Source: Hyaloscypha bicolor E
Lineage: Eukaryota > Ascomycota > Leotiomycetes > Helotiales > Hyaloscyphaceae
Reading direction: 5' to 3'
Assembly (NCBI RefSeq): GCF_002865645.1
Contig: NW_020194560.1
Coordinates: 930,001-994,000, forward strand
DNA length: 64,000 bases
The notes under the pieces are model-generated. The model made no database searches, was not told the DNA's origin, and saw only the letters and a program-made list of their open reading frames with translations. Position numbers and translations under genes: made by a program. Shown here in pieces: positions 21,531 through 34,623 of the stretch (within the stretch, counting starts at the first letter, position 1; the number at the start of each line of letters is the position of its first letter).

Positions 21531-22739
21531 CATCGTCGAAACGTTAGGAATCAGATTCGACTAGTTCGATACGAGCCAAGGAAAGCTACTTGAGAACTGG
21601 CCACACGTTAATGCAGAGCCCTTAAGACAATGCGATTGGACATAATGCGAATTTTCTACTACTTGGCTTAGGCAGAAATCAATTGTGCCTTTAAGTATCT
21701 CAAGAGTCAAGGACCATGAATTACGAGAGGAGGGTAGAGGCTTTGATGTTTTTGGATACGTCAAATTTACTTGCTTGCGGCAGTACGCAATTCATCACAC
21801 CCATCCGTTCCCACAGATACCTCCTCATATTTGCTTCGCGTATTATGAGGATTAGGTGCTGCATTGACTTGAGGACGCCGAGAGCATAAGCGCTTCGGCA
21901 TCCTGTTTCTTATTGGAGGAGCTATTTGCGTCGCGGGGACCTGGCATATGGATGAAGCTTAAGACCCGTTGAGGATCGGGAATAATTGTATGTATGTTGG
22001 ATCAGGCGCAACCCGGAGCAAGATCCAGTCACGTGAGGTCTAGTGGTAAACAACCTGAGCAGAAGCAGCTATGCTTACCAGCCGAATATGGGACAAAGAT
22101 TGAACGATTAGAGCTCAGATACCAATGTGAATCATCTTCCCATGTCATTGGAATACAGTCACGTGACTAAGGCCACTTCTACGTCCATCCCCTTGCTTGC
22201 TTGGAAACTAGGTGCTCGGATTCCTGCACTCGCCGCTCGGACAGACCTATCAACGTGGGTTCTGATCCAAGATTCGGAATCAATGTTCTTGCATTTCCGA
22301 GAGAGATCCGAATAGCAGTGGTACAAAGCGACGAAGAAACCCTCCGATTGTGCAACTAGAACGGTTCCTTGCTAGGCAGCAACTTCAACATCGCATCAGA
22401 AGAGCTCATTTTATTCCTTCAAGGACATCATAGCTCGGGCGCTCTGACAATCGATTGAATCCAAATCATCAGCGGACGACAGCTTTTGGGCTTTTTGGAC
22501 TTCCGCTTTCAGGCTTTCACGTAAAAACGGACAAGCGTTGCGCAGCTGTGCCACACAGCAAATGCGTATTCCTTGGCCAATCGCACAGACTAGATACCTC
22601 GGACATTATAGCCATGCGTTCCACGACATGTAGCATAAATAAACTCTTGTGGGACGACTTCATTCCCCGATGAGGACAGGGGCAACGAGGTATTGAGATG
22701 AAGACCTTTCCAACTGCTGAAGAGGACCCATATACTTCT
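21531..22739. other. Degraded to normal DNA, no supported gene
   Basis: Composition recovers along this stretch. Short frames on both strands (for example plus 22,455-22,673) have no recognisable content. Two palindromic TCACGTGA sites occur at 22,029-22,036 and 22,159-22,166. Confidence 0.4.
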
Positions 22740-23462
22740 TTAGAGGGGATTTGAAGATGTGGTCCAGGCAGCCTTTCGAAATTGAAGAAAGTAGCAAGTC
22801 GATAGTCTGCTATAGTGTGGAAATTTGCAACACATAAGCGCAAGAAGTGTACAGGAGAGACTGAAAAGGCAGATGATTTGCAGGCGCATCACTCCAAGAG
22901 TGTGCACTGCAGCCACAAACCTTGGGTGTGCCCGCAACGGCTTGCGGTAATGAATTGATAACAGCTCAAACAGAACTCTCTGTGCAGCCTTCCAAAGTAT
23001 ACAGGCGAGGAAGAGGACAATAGCGTACATCAAAAAAGCCATACCGGCACCCGAAGGTGTTGGAATAGTCACTGAACCACTCAATCTGATTGGATAACAA
23101 TACGAGCAGAAACATTTTGGAGCGAGAATGGAGTTGACCTACCTGTGAAGTATTAGCTCTAGTTGGGGTCTTCCTGACTCCCGCCGGTACGTACTACTGG
23201 AATTTTGTTCGTGATACCATTAATGTTCTCTTTGGTGGTGTCCGCATCTTTCTGCTGTAAAGGAAGTGCTGCGTTGAGCTTCGAACTGAGGATATTGAGT
23301 CCCTCTAGGGTGTGCTTTTCCTTCTGCTCTCGTGCAGTGGGCTTATTGCGCTGGTTAACATATCTGGTAAGAACTGCTACGGGGTCGTACGGTTACTGTT
23401 AGGCGGTGTCAACTTCCATACCCACGGCCTTGGCTTAACTTCAGAGGAATAGTGAGGGACAT
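22740..23462 (-). CDS. Small membrane protein, three-exon model
   Basis: Proposed model on the minus strand: exon 1 23,462-23,422 (MSLTIPLKLSQGRG), intron 23,421-23,364 (GTATGG...TTACCAG, with CCTAAC inside), exon 2 23,363-23,195 (YVNQRNKPTAREQKEKHTLE...LNILSSKLNAALP), intron 23,194-23,139 (GTACGT...GCTAATAC...GGTAG), exon 3 23,138-22,740. Exon 2 is charged and probably helical. Exon 3 has two hydrophobic segments (GMAFLMYAIVLFLACIL and LQIICLFSLSCTLLALMCC) with a basic linker. Splice borders keep phase, and the second intron has a good branch-point consensus. An ACAG acceptor four bases upstream would shift the frame and give a shorter, less membrane-like end, so exon 3 is the least certain part. 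No family recognised. Confidence 0.4.
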
Positions 23463-23775
23463 TGCTAGAAGAGCAATAGAGGGTAACTGGACTTTGCGAG
23501 CTGAGATCTGCTCTGCCTACTTGAGATTGGAGAGTAACGAATGACTACGTAAGGCCTGCCTATGCGAGAAAAGGAAATCGGAAAAAGCGATAGTCATGGC
23601 GATGGGGATAAGGCCCTCTATATTTGGCTGCCCCTCTATGTTTGGCTGCTCCTGATAATACTCGCTTAATTTAGCTGCCCTTAATAATACTCGCTTAGTT
23701 TTGGTGTTCCGACCCCTAAAAACAGTAATATAACTATCCCGGATCCAGGGATCAAAACACCACTACCTTGACTCT
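23463..23775. other. Intergenic, boundary to A+T-rich block
   Basis: 5' flank of the small membrane protein. A short direct duplication of TTTGGCTGCYCCTC-like sequence lies at about 23,621-23,650. RIP-type sequence begins at about 23,775. Confidence 0.4.
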
Positions 23776-25744
23776 AAAAGTAATAATAATTTATAAGATT
23801 TATTTTAGAATAATTTTAAGAACTTTAATATTATAGTATTTAATTAAATTAATTAAATATTATTATAAAGTCTTTAAGTCTAATTTTAATATAATAATAT
23901 TTATATTAAATAGAATTATAAAAGCTTTATTATTATATAATTTATTATTAATTTTATTTAAGAAAAAAGGAAAAATAAATAAAATAAAGCTAATATTATT
24001 AATGATAGTCTAATTAGATTAAATCTTTTTTTTTTTTAGAAATCTATTATATTAGTTTATTTTATTTTAAATAAAATTAAATATAAAAGAATTAGATATT
24101 TCTAATTAAGAAATTAAGCTATTTATTTATTTTTACTTTTATTATTATTATTATTATTATTTTTAAACCTAAACTTTTATTATTTAGTATTTATTTTATT
24201 ATTAGAAAGCTTATTAGAAAAATAATTAAAATATATTTTAAAATATAAAAATATAATAGAACTAATAATAGTTTTAATTATAAACTTATTTTTTTAAAGT
24301 ATTTATTAATATATAAATCTTTTTTATTATATTAAAGAAATTAATATAAAACTACTTTTATAATAACTAGCTCTTTTAATATATATATAAAAAGGCCTAT
24401 ATAAATATTTATAGCTTTTTAAAAGCTCTAATTTCTAATATTAAAATTTAAATAAATAAAATATTATTATTATAATAATTATAATAGTTTAATATTTCGA
24501 AAAATAAATATTTAAGCCTATTAAGTTATTAATTAATAATATATATAAATTATAATATAGATTAATATTTATTTTGTAAAATACTAAATTCCTGTATAAT
24601 AAAATTATTATTTTTTATTAAAATATACTAATATATTAATATATAATTTCGGATTCTTTTTTTAATCTTAGCTAATTTATTATTACTTATAAGAAAAAAT
24701 AATAAATTAATACTAAAATTCTTTTTTTTAATTAATAATATTATTTAAAAAAATAATTAAATAATTATTTCTTTAAAAATTATTAATATAACTATAATTA
24801 TAATTATAGCTTCTAAAATAAATATTTATATAATTATAAATTCCGTAAGTATAATAGTTATTTAGATAAATTATATTTTATATATAAAAACTCAAATATT
24901 ACTTTTAGAAATATATATTAAAGAAATAAAAAATTAAAAAAACTCGATTTATAACCCGAAATTTCTATTAATTTAAGGCTTTAAATTTTTATTAATTTAA
25001 TAAAAGTTTAGTAATAACTACTTATAATTAGTAATTAAAATTAGAAAAGAAAAATATTATAAAAATAATAAAAATAATAATATAAAGAATTATTTAAATA
25101 ATATTTTTAAGGCTTTTCTAATATTAATAAATAAAATAAAAAATTAATATTTAGATTTCTATTTTATTTTAGTTAAAAGCCTTTTAGCTATTTTTTATTA
25201 TATTAATAACTATAATTAATACTTTTATATATAACTTTAATTTTTGATTTCTTATATATATTAATTAATAAATAAGAATTATATCTTGAAATTTAGTAAA
25301 TTATTAATAGAACTAATTATAAAAAATACCTAAATCTTTATAATAAATAGTATTTTTAAATATAATATCTATTATTTTTATATAATTATAATTAATATTA
25401 AAGCTTTCAGATTTTTAATTTTTAATTCTAATTAATTTCAAGCTTTATAATAGACTAGTAATAATATTAAATTTAATAAAACTACTAAAGATTAAATTTA
25501 TATTAATTAAAGTACTAATTAGATAAATATAATTTTATATTATATTTATAAAAATTCTATTTTTATTTAGTTTAGCTAATATAAATAAGCTAGAAATTTA
25601 TTTTTATTAGATATTTTATATTTATAATATAATATTTCAAATACTTTTTTCTATTTTGAAATAATATATTATAAAGCTTTATTTTCGAACTTTTTATTTA
25701 TAATAAATCTTTTTTTTATAAATATTAAATTATAATATTATTAT

Positions 25745-26318
25745 TAGTTTACTAGTAATATATAGTACTATTATATAAGTTATAGAATACTATTTATATG
25801 TAATTAGTAAAGTTATTTAAAATATCCAGATATCTAATAGGGTATTAAAATAAATATTTCGCCTTTAAATATTTCGTCTATAATAAGAAATTTAGGAAGT
25901 AAAATATTATAATTCCGGAATAGTTTAAAGCTTAAAGAATTCAATTTTTAATAGTAAAATTAAAGTAATAGTTAAAGAGCTTTAAGAATATATATAGGAT
26001 ATATATTCTAGAGAAAGAATTCTATAGATATAAGTATTATATAAATAGAAAAGATAATTTTTAAGAAGGTAATTTTAGGGCCAAAAGAAGTCAGTTTTAA
26101 AGAATAATAGAAGTTAAATAAATAGATAAATAGTTAAATAGCTAACCGCTTTTTAATTAGTAAAAGCTAGTATCTTTTCCTTAGGCTACTAAATACTTTT
26201 CCGGAATTAATAGTAGTTTCTTTTTTTAACTAGAAGTAAACTATTTATTTTAGGCTATTAAATACTTTTCTAACTAGCTAGGTCTTTTTCTAATCTATAA
26301 GTATTAACTAATTAGTAT
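25745..26318 (+). repeat. Repeat D, copy 1
   Basis: Matches 28,745-29,490 in the same orientation and 29,500-29,960 in reverse (shared runs AAATATTTCG/CTATAA, TAAAGAATTCAATTTTTAATA-like sequence, GCTACTAAATACTTTTC). It ends against the first Copia LTR. It has no coding content that I can read and could be an LTR or a non-autonomous element. Confidence 0.6.
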
Positions 26319-26594
26319 TAGTTTATTAATAATATATAATACTATTATATATAGTTAGTAAAGTTATTATTATTTAGAAATAAGAATTATAATATTATAA
26401 TATTAATATATAATTTCTAAATCTATTAAGCCTAAAGGGGTCTAGTTTACTAGTTAAATTACTAATAGAATATAAGATTATATAACTATATTTTATATCT
26501 TATATTTTATTACTTATATTCTATTACTTATATCCTATATTCTATATCCTATAACTATATATATAACTTCTAAAGAAATAGTTATACTAATATA
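26319..26594 (-). repeat. Copia LTR copy 1
   Basis: About 276 bp, parallel to the next copy and to 34,326-34,623, inverse to 31,488-31,781. The block of TATATTYTATT-like short repeats is diagnostic of this LTR. It abuts copy 2 directly, so two LTRs stand in tandem. Confidence 0.65.
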
Positions 26595-26894
26595 TTAGTT
26601 TACTAGTAATATATAGTATTATTATATAAATTATAAAATATTATTTATATATAATTAATAAAGTTATTATTATTTAAAAGTAAGAATTATAGTATTATAA
26701 TATTAATATATAATTCCTAAATCTATTAAGCCTAAAGAAGTCTAGTCTATTAGTTAAATTACTAATAAGATATAAAATTATATAACTATATCTTATATCT
26801 TATATTTTATTACTTATATTCTATTATTTATATTTTATATCCTATATCCCGTAACTATATATATAACTTCCAAAGAAATAACTATACTAATATT
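26595..26894 (-). repeat. Copia LTR copy 2
   Basis: About 300 bp from TAGTTTACTAGTAATATATAG to ACTAATATTAG. In minus orientation it follows the gag region as a 3' LTR would. Confidence 0.65.
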
Positions 26895-28200
26895 AGAAAC
26901 TTTCTAAAAATATAAAAAAATAGTATCTTTTTCTAATTATATATAAATTTTCTAATCCGGCCTAGTATTAGATTCCCAAATACTCTATATATCTATATTA
27001 CTTTTAAGGGTTTTAGTTATAGGAATAGTAGAAGCAGAAGCTATAGAAGTAACTAGAAAGCTCTTAATAGAAGTAAAATAGAAATTAGAATAATATTTCT
27101 CTCTTTTATTTATTTTTACTAGTAAGGCTTTAAAAGTATTATCTATTAGTTTATTTTTACTATTTTTATTATTTTCTTTTTCTTTAAATTTAGTAATATA
27201 CTATATATAAATATTACTAAAACATTTATTAAAATTACAAGTATTTCGGAATCTAAATTAGTAAATATTTCTATTTTTAAATCGAGCTTTCTTAGTTTTT
27301 TATTTCTCTAATATATATTTCTATAAATAGTATTCGGGTTTCTTATATATAAAATATAACTTCGAAATATAATTATTATAATTATAGGACTTGAAATAGT
27401 TATTATAGGTTCCCAAATTATAGTTAGATTTATATTAATAATTTCCGAATAAATGGTAGTTTAAAGAGTTTTAAGAATAGTATTTTCGATTAGTAAAAAA
27501 AATCTGGGTATTAATCTATTATTTCTTCTTATAAGTAATAATAGATAATTAGAGCTTATTAATAAGCTAGTCAAAATTATTAGAAAAGTCTAAGACTATA
27601 TATTAATATACTAGTAAGCCTTAATAAGAGATAATAATCTTATTATATAGGAATTTAGTAATTTATAAAATAGAAATAAAGCTATATTATAATTTATATA
27701 GGTTATTAATTAGTAGTTAGATAAGCTCAAATATTATTTTTTTAGGGTCTTTTATTATTATAATTACTAAAATAATAGTATTTCATTTATCTAAATTTTA
27801 ATAATAATAACCGGGGCCTTTAAAGAAACTATAAATATTTATATAGGCTTTTATATATATATATTAAGAGAACTAGTTATTATAAAAGTAGTCTTATACT
27901 AGTTTCTTTAATATAATAGGAAAAGCTCTTACTAATATCTCTTTTAAGAGCTCTATATATTAGTAGATATTAAAAAAGATAATAAGTTTTTAGTTGAAAC
28001 TATTATTAGTTCTATTATATTTCTATATCTAATATATACTTTACTATTTCTTTAATAAGCTTCCTAGTAATAATAGTAGGAATTAACTAAGGGTTCTTTA
28101 GATATAGTAGATCTAGTAATAGTAATAAAAATAAAAGTAGTAAATAACCTTAATTTAGAAAAAATAAATAGATATTTTAATTTAACTAGCTAGTTAACCG
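26895..28200 (-). pseudogene. Copia gag with zinc knuckle, deletion derivative, RIP-mutated
   Basis: Read on the minus strand this contains a CCHC-type knuckle relic (YFIYKKPEYYLQKYILEK near 27,330-27,385, where C-x2-C-x4-H-x4-C would fit before mutation), acidic stretches (FKEKENNKNSKNK) and IASASTIPITKTLKSNIDI. It then passes directly into the sequence that elsewhere lies between Copia RNase H and the 3' LTR (ESNTRPDQ). Gag is thus joined to the 3' end with the whole pol region missing: an internally deleted, non-autonomous copy. Every break in frame is TAA/TAG. Confidence 0.55.
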
Positions 28201-28744
28201 AGAATATTTAGTTCTTTTCTATCTAGTTCCTTCTAGAATAAAATAAATTAATATAATAGGTTTCTTTAGAAAATCTATTCTAATTAGATTATTTTTAATA
28301 ATATTAGCTTTATACTAAATATATATTATTTCCTTCTAAATAATATTAAATAAAGACTATATTATAATAAGATATATATAGTTCTATTTAATATAAATAC
28401 TATTATATTAAAAGTATTTTTAAAGGATTTATAATTTAGTATAGCTATATTAACTAAAGGTTATATTAGTAAAGTTCTTAAAATTATTTTTAAATAGATC
28501 CTATAGGTTCTTATTAGAAGTTCTATATAATATATATTAATATAGCTTAATATTTAGATATTTCCGAAAATCTATTTTTATAATATTATTAGTATTAATT
28601 CTATTTTTCTATTTCTTAATTAACTCTTTTTCTTTTTTATTATCTATACTAAACCAAGTTTAGTTTCTTTCTAGTATATATATATAGTTTATAGTAAGAG
28701 ATATTTAAAAATAAAGTAGTTTATAATAGGTTTATAGAAAGAGT

Positions 28745-29490
28745 TTAGTAATAAAGATATTTAAAATATCTAGATACCTGATTTAAATACTAGATATTCA
28801 GATATCTAATAAGATATTAAAGTAAATATTTCACTTTTAAATATTTCACTTTTAAATATTTCATCTATAACGAGAAATTTAGGAAATAAAATATTATAAT
28901 TTTAGAAGGGTCTAAAGTTTAAAGAACTCGATTTTTAATAATAAAATCAAAATAGTAGTTAAAAAGCTTTAAAGATATATATAAAATATATATTCCGAAA
29001 AAAGAATCCTATAAATATAAATATTATATAAATGGAAAAAATAATTTCCAAAAAGGTAGTTTTAGAGCTAAAAGAAATTAGTTTTAAAGAATAATAAAAG
29101 TTAAATAAATAAATAATTAATTAAATAGCTAACTATTTTTTAATTAGTAAAAGCTAGTATCTTTTTTTTAGGCTACTAAATACTTTTCCGGAATTAATAA
29201 TAGTTCTTTCTTTTAACTAGAAATAAACTACTTGTTTTAGGCTACTAAATGCTTTTCTGCAGTTAATAGTAGTTCCCTGCTTTAACTAGAAATAAATACT
29301 TTTCCGGAATTAATAATAGTTCTTTCTTTTAACTAGAAATAAACTACTTGTTTTAGGCTACTAAATGCTTTTCTGAAGTTAATAGTAGTTCCCTGCTTTA
29401 ACTAGAAATAAACTATTCGTTTTAGGCTATTAAATACTTTTCTAACTAGCTAGATCTTTTTCTAATCTATAAATACTTACTAATTAATAA
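28745..29490 (+). repeat. Repeat D, copy 2, with internal duplication
   Basis: Same orientation as copy 1 at 25,745-26,318, longer because of a 116-bp tandem duplication. It is followed almost at once by a reversed copy. Confidence 0.65.
29181..29412. repeat. 116-bp near-perfect tandem duplication
   Basis: 29,181-29,296 is repeated at 29,297-29,412 with a single difference noticed (TCTGCAG versus TCTGAAG). It starts at TACTTTTCCGGAATTAATAA in both. The near-identity inside otherwise diverged repeat copies points to a recent duplication. Confidence 0.85.
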
Positions 29491-29499
29491 AAGACCTAG

Positions 29500-29960
29500 C
29501 TAGTTAAAAAAGTATTTAGTAGCCTAAAATAAGTAGTTTACTTTTAGTTAAAAGAAGAAACTATTATTAATTCCGAAAAAGTATTTAGTAATCTAAAAAG
29601 AAAATACTAGCTTTTATTAATTAATAAATAATTAACTATTTAACTTCTATTATCTTTTAAAACTAATTTCTTTTAGTCCCAAGATTATCTTTTTAGAAAC
29701 CATTTTTTCTATTTATATAATACCTATATTTATAGGATCCTCTTTCCGAAATATATATCCTATATATATTCTTAAAGCTCTTTAACTACTATTTCGATTT
29801 TACTATTAAAAATCGAATCTTTTAAGCTTTAAATTCTTTTGAAATTATAATATTTTACTTTCTAAATTTCTTATTATAAATAAAATATTTACTTTAATAT
29901 TCTATTAAATATCTAGATATCTAATATTTGAATTAGATATTTAGATATTTTAGATAACTT
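29500..29960 (-). repeat. Repeat D, copy 3, inverted
   Basis: Reverse complement of copy 2, so 28,745-29,960 forms a large imperfect palindrome with its centre near 29,495. It ends in ATATCTAGATATCTAATATTTG against the next Copia remnant. Confidence 0.65.
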
Positions 29961-30059
29961 TACTAACTATATATAAATAGTATTCTATAACTTATATAAT
30001 AGTACTATATATTACTAATAGATAGATATTATAGAACTATATTTATATAATATCTTATA

Positions 30060-31330
30060 AGCTTATATCTAATTAATAATTTTATTTAATTATAATTTTT
30101 ATATTAATCTATCTTATAAGCTGACTAGAGAACTAAATCTAAATAATAATTCGGTTCTAAAGGTTATAAAACTATTATATAATATATTAGAAACTAGGAA
30201 TTACTAGTTTAAAACTTATTATTTCTATTATATTAATAAGCTTTTTATAAAATAGTTAACTTATAACTCTTATTTCTTTTATAGTAAATAACTCTTTAAA
30301 ATTATTAGTTTTTAAACTAATAATATCCTATTTATTAGAACTAATAATTTTATAAAAACAAAATAACTAAAGTTCTATAAGGCTAAGTTCTTAGTTAAGA
30401 AATATAAATGCCTTATTATTAATTATAATCTTAAGTTTAATAAAGGTATTATTTATATAGATACTACTAGAATTACTCTTATATAGGAATACTAATATAA
30501 AACCCTTTAAACTATTTCTATAAAGAATATTACTATTATAAATAATAGAAATATTATTTATTAAGATCTCTTTATTAAAAACTAATATATTATCTAATAT
30601 ATTAGAGAAATATATATTATATTAGTCTATTAACCAGAAGCTTTATATAATCTATTAATTATTACTTAAGCTATTAAACTTTTAGAAACTAATATAAAAG
30701 TACTTAATAAATATATTTAATAGTAAATTAAAAATATTACTAAAGAACTAAGATTTATAAAGCTAGTAAAAAAGTCCTTATATTTAATTATTTTTATAAA
30801 TACTTTATTTATAAATAATAGAAATCTCTTTTCTTAAATCGGATATATTCTAGTTCTAGTAAACGGAACTAGATATACTAATATTATTTACTAGTTCTTT
30901 ATTAAATACAAGAAAATTACTAGAAGTATTCTAGTTTCAGAACTCTATAATATAACTTACGGTTTTAATATAGGTACTTTAGTTAAATCTATAATTAATA
31001 AAGTATTAGAAATAGAACTACTACTAATAATCTATATGAATTTGAAGTTATTATATAAATGCCTTATTAAATTAGGAACTATTCGAGAAAAACATCTAAT
31101 AATTAATATAATATACTTCTACTAGATATATAAATAATAAGAGATTATAGAAATTAAATAGATTAAGGGAAAATCGAATTCTATTAATTCTATAATAAAA
31201 TTAAAGCTAATAAATACCTTTAAGTATCTAATTAATATAAATACTATATAATTAGATATAGAGAAATAGGTTAGGTATAAATAGGACAGAAAATAGATAT
31301 ATAGAATAGAAGAATATTATAGAAATAGAG
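30060..31330 (+). pseudogene. Copia pol: RT C-terminus and RNase H, RIP-mutated copy 1
   Basis: Plus strand, one frame with RIP-type stops. Near 30,840-31,260 it reads LVNGTRYTNII, ITRSILVSELYNITYGFNIG, YMNLKLLYKCLIKLGTIREK and LIINIIYFY, the RNase H end of Ty1/Copia polyproteins (SELYA-like helix, then D-S-K-S-L-like motif, here mutated to N-L-K-L-L). The RT part upstream is more degraded. It is followed by a short 3' untranslated stretch containing the 38-bp palindrome and by an LTR at 31,488. Confidence 0.7.
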
Positions 31331-31367
31331 GTTATATATAAAAGGCTATAGCCTTTAATATATAACC
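31330..31367. repeat. 38-bp palindrome, copy in the Copia 3' region
   Basis: Arm GGTTATATATAAAAGGC, centre TAT, then the reverse arm; almost perfect. A degraded counterpart lies at about 34,150-34,192 in Copia copy 2. Confidence 0.8.
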
Positions 31368-31487
31368 AAAACCCTTAGAAGTAATATAAATATATAAAAT
31401 ATTTGAGAATCTAGTACTAGACCGGATTAGGGAATTTATATATAATTAAAAAAAGATACTATTTTTTTGCGTTTTTAGAAAGTTTCT

Positions 31488-31781
31488 AGTATTAGTATAG
31501 CTATTTCTTTAAAAGTTATAGTTACGGGATATGAGATATGAGATATAGGTAATAGAATATAAATAATAAAATATAAAATACGAAATATAGTTATATAACC
31601 TTATATCCTATTAGTAACTCGACTAATAGACTAGATCTCTTTAAGCTTAGCAGATTTAAAAATTATATATTAATACTATAATACTATAATCTTTACTTCT
31701 AAATAATAATAACTTTACTAACTATATATAAATAATATTCTATAACTTATATAATAGTACTATATATTACTAGTAAACCGA
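31488..31781 (+). repeat. Copia LTR, 3' copy of element 1
   Basis: Reverse complement of the LTR copies at 26.6 and 34.3 kb; starts CTAGTATTAGTATAG and ends CTATATATTACTAGTAAAC. It lies where the 3' LTR of the plus-strand Copia copy is expected. Confidence 0.65.
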
Positions 31782-32929
31782 TAATTATATTATTATTTTA
31801 ATAATTTATTAATTAATAAAATTCGAAATATATTAAAATAAATAAGTTATAATATTAATATAAAAGCCTTTAAATATTTTATAAAATATTATAAATAATA
31901 TTAGAAATTCAAATACTTATTAAAATAATTTAAATTTAATTTAAGAAATAATATTAGCTTTAATTATTTTATTATAATTAATATTTATTTAAGCTTTTTT
32001 AATTAGATTATAATAAATATTAGAAAATATATTACTAAAAAAGAATTTATTTAATTTATAAATATTATAAATATTAAAATTAAAATCGGTTTTATAATAG
32101 TTTATAATTTTATTATTATAGCCGAAATTAATAGAATTAATAAGAATATTATATTTTAAATAGCTTTTAAAACTATTAATAACTTTATAGAATCTAATAA
32201 TATTCTTTAATTTTTTAATTTATAGTATTTTATTTTAAATAGTTAAATATAATATTCTATTAGAAATAATATTATAATAATTAATAATATTTAAAAAAAA
32301 GTAATAATAAAAATTTAAAGGCTTTAAATTAAATATTAAATTATAAATATTTATAAATTTCTTTTAAATTTATATATTTTTATATAATATAAAAAGAATA
32401 TTAATTAATTTAGTAATTAAAATAAGTTATATAAGTTTATAATAATAAATAGAAAGTTTTATATATTAGTTCTATTATATAATAATATTATTTTTCGTTT
32501 AATTTTTATAAAGTTCTTTTATATAAAAGATATTAAAGTTAGTATTAATAATTTTAAACCTAAAACCGAATTTTATAATAATACTAAAAGTAATATAAAT
32601 AAGAATTTTTTTATTATTATTTTATTAAAATATAATAGAAAATACTTTTATAAAAATCCGAATATTATAGTATTTTTATAAAATAATAACTTATATAAGA
32701 ATTCTTACTAAATTAAAATTATTAGTCTTTTAATAAAAGATATATTTAAAATTATTTCTAGATTTTAAATATTAAAAGAAAATATATATTTTTAATTTTT
32801 AATTTATTAATAAAATAAAAATAAAAATATAAAAAGAAAGTTTAAAAAATCGAAACTAATTATTTAAACTTATAATAATAGTAAGAAATATATAGTATTA
32901 ATATATTAGCTAAAGAATTATTTTCTATA

Positions 32930-34310
32930 TTATAAACTTATTTTTAATTAATAATCTTATTTAATAATAATTTCTATATTAATTTATTTTATAAAATTAT
33001 TAAATAACTAAATCTAAATAATAATTTCGTTTTAAAAGTTATAAAACTATTATATAATATATTAGAAGCTAGAAACTATTAGTTTAAAACTTATTATTTC
33101 TATTATATTAATAAATTCTTTATAAAATAATTAATTTATAACTCTTATTTCTTTTATAATAAATAATTATTTGAAATTATTAGTTTTTAAATTAATAATA
33201 TCTTATTTATTAGAAATAATAAATTTATAAATATAAAATAACTAAAGCTTTAAAAAATTAAATTCTTAATTAAAAAATATAAATACTTTATTTTTAATTA
33301 TAATCTTAAGTTTAATAAAAATATTATTTATATAAAAATTATAAAAATTATTTTTATATAATAATATTAATATAAAAACTTTAAAACTATATTAATTAAA
33401 AATATTATTATATATTAAAATCTTTTTATGAAAAATTAATATATTATTTATTATACTAAAGAAATATATATTATATTAATTTATTAACTAAAAGCTTTAT
33501 ATAATCTAATAATTATTATTTAAACTATTAACTTTTCGGAAATTAATATTAAAGGATTTAATAAATATATTTAATAATAAATTAAAAATATCATAAAAGA
33601 ATTAGAATTTATAAAACTAATAAAAACCTTTTTATATTTTATTTATAAATAATAAAGATCTTTTCTTCTAAATTAGATATATTCTAGTTTTAGTAAATAG
33701 AATTAGATATATTAAAATATTTTACTAGTTTTTTATTAAATATAAGAAAATTAATAAAGGTATTTTAGCTTTAAAACTATATAATATAGCTTATAGTTTT
33801 AATATAAATACTTTAGCTAAATTTATTTAATAAAATATTAGAAATAGAACTTTTATTAGTTATTTAAATAAATTCGAAATTATTATATATATACTTTATT
33901 AAATTAGATATTATTTATAGAAAATACCTAATAATTAATATAATATATTTTTATTAAATATATAAATAATAAAAAATTAAAAGAAAATCGAATTTTACTA
34001 ATTTTATAATAAAATTAAAAGTATTAAATATTCTTAAATATCTAATTAATATAAATATAATATAAGGAAATTAGCTAAATATAAAAAAAATAGGAAATAA
34101 ATATATAAAATAAAAAGAAATAAATATATAAAATAAGAGAATATTATAATAAAAATATATATATAAATAAAACTATAACTTTTAATATATAATTAAAATC
34201 TTAAAAATAATATAAATATATAAAATATTTGAAATATCTAATATTAGACTAGATTAGAAAATTAGTATATAATTAAAGAAAAATACTATTTTTTATATTT
34301 TTTAAAAAGT
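32930..34310 (+). pseudogene. Copia pol, RIP-mutated copy 2
   Basis: A second, more degraded copy of 30,060-31,480 in the same orientation: shared runs such as ACTATTATATAATATATTAGAA, TAGTTTAAAACTTATTATTTC and TAATATATTATATAATCTAA. The RNase H end is again followed by the degraded 38-bp palindrome and the ATTAGACTAGATTAGAAAAT segment. It has lost more G/C than copy 1. Confidence 0.6.
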
Positions 34311-34325
34311 TTTAATATTAATTAT

Positions 34326-34623
34326 TAGTTTACTAATAATATATAGTATTATTATATAATTATAGAATACTATTTATATAAGTTAGTAAAGTTATTATTA
34401 TTTAGATATAAGAATTATAGTATTATAGTATTAATATATAATCCCTAAATCTACTAAGCCTAAAGGGGTCTAGTCTATTAGTTAAGTTATTTATAGGATA
34501 TAAGATTATATAACTATATCCCGTATTCTATATCCTATTACCTATATTCTATTATTTATATCTCGTATCCCGTATCTTGTAATTATATATATAATTCCCG
34601 AAAGAATAGCTATACTAATATTA
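34326..34623 (-). repeat. Solo Copia LTR inserted in another LTR
   Basis: About 298 bp in minus orientation, immediately before the plus-oriented LTR remainder at 34,624-34,910 and after the 3' end of Copia copy 2. This order is explained by a solo LTR lying inside the first bases of the 3' LTR of copy 2. Confidence 0.55.
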
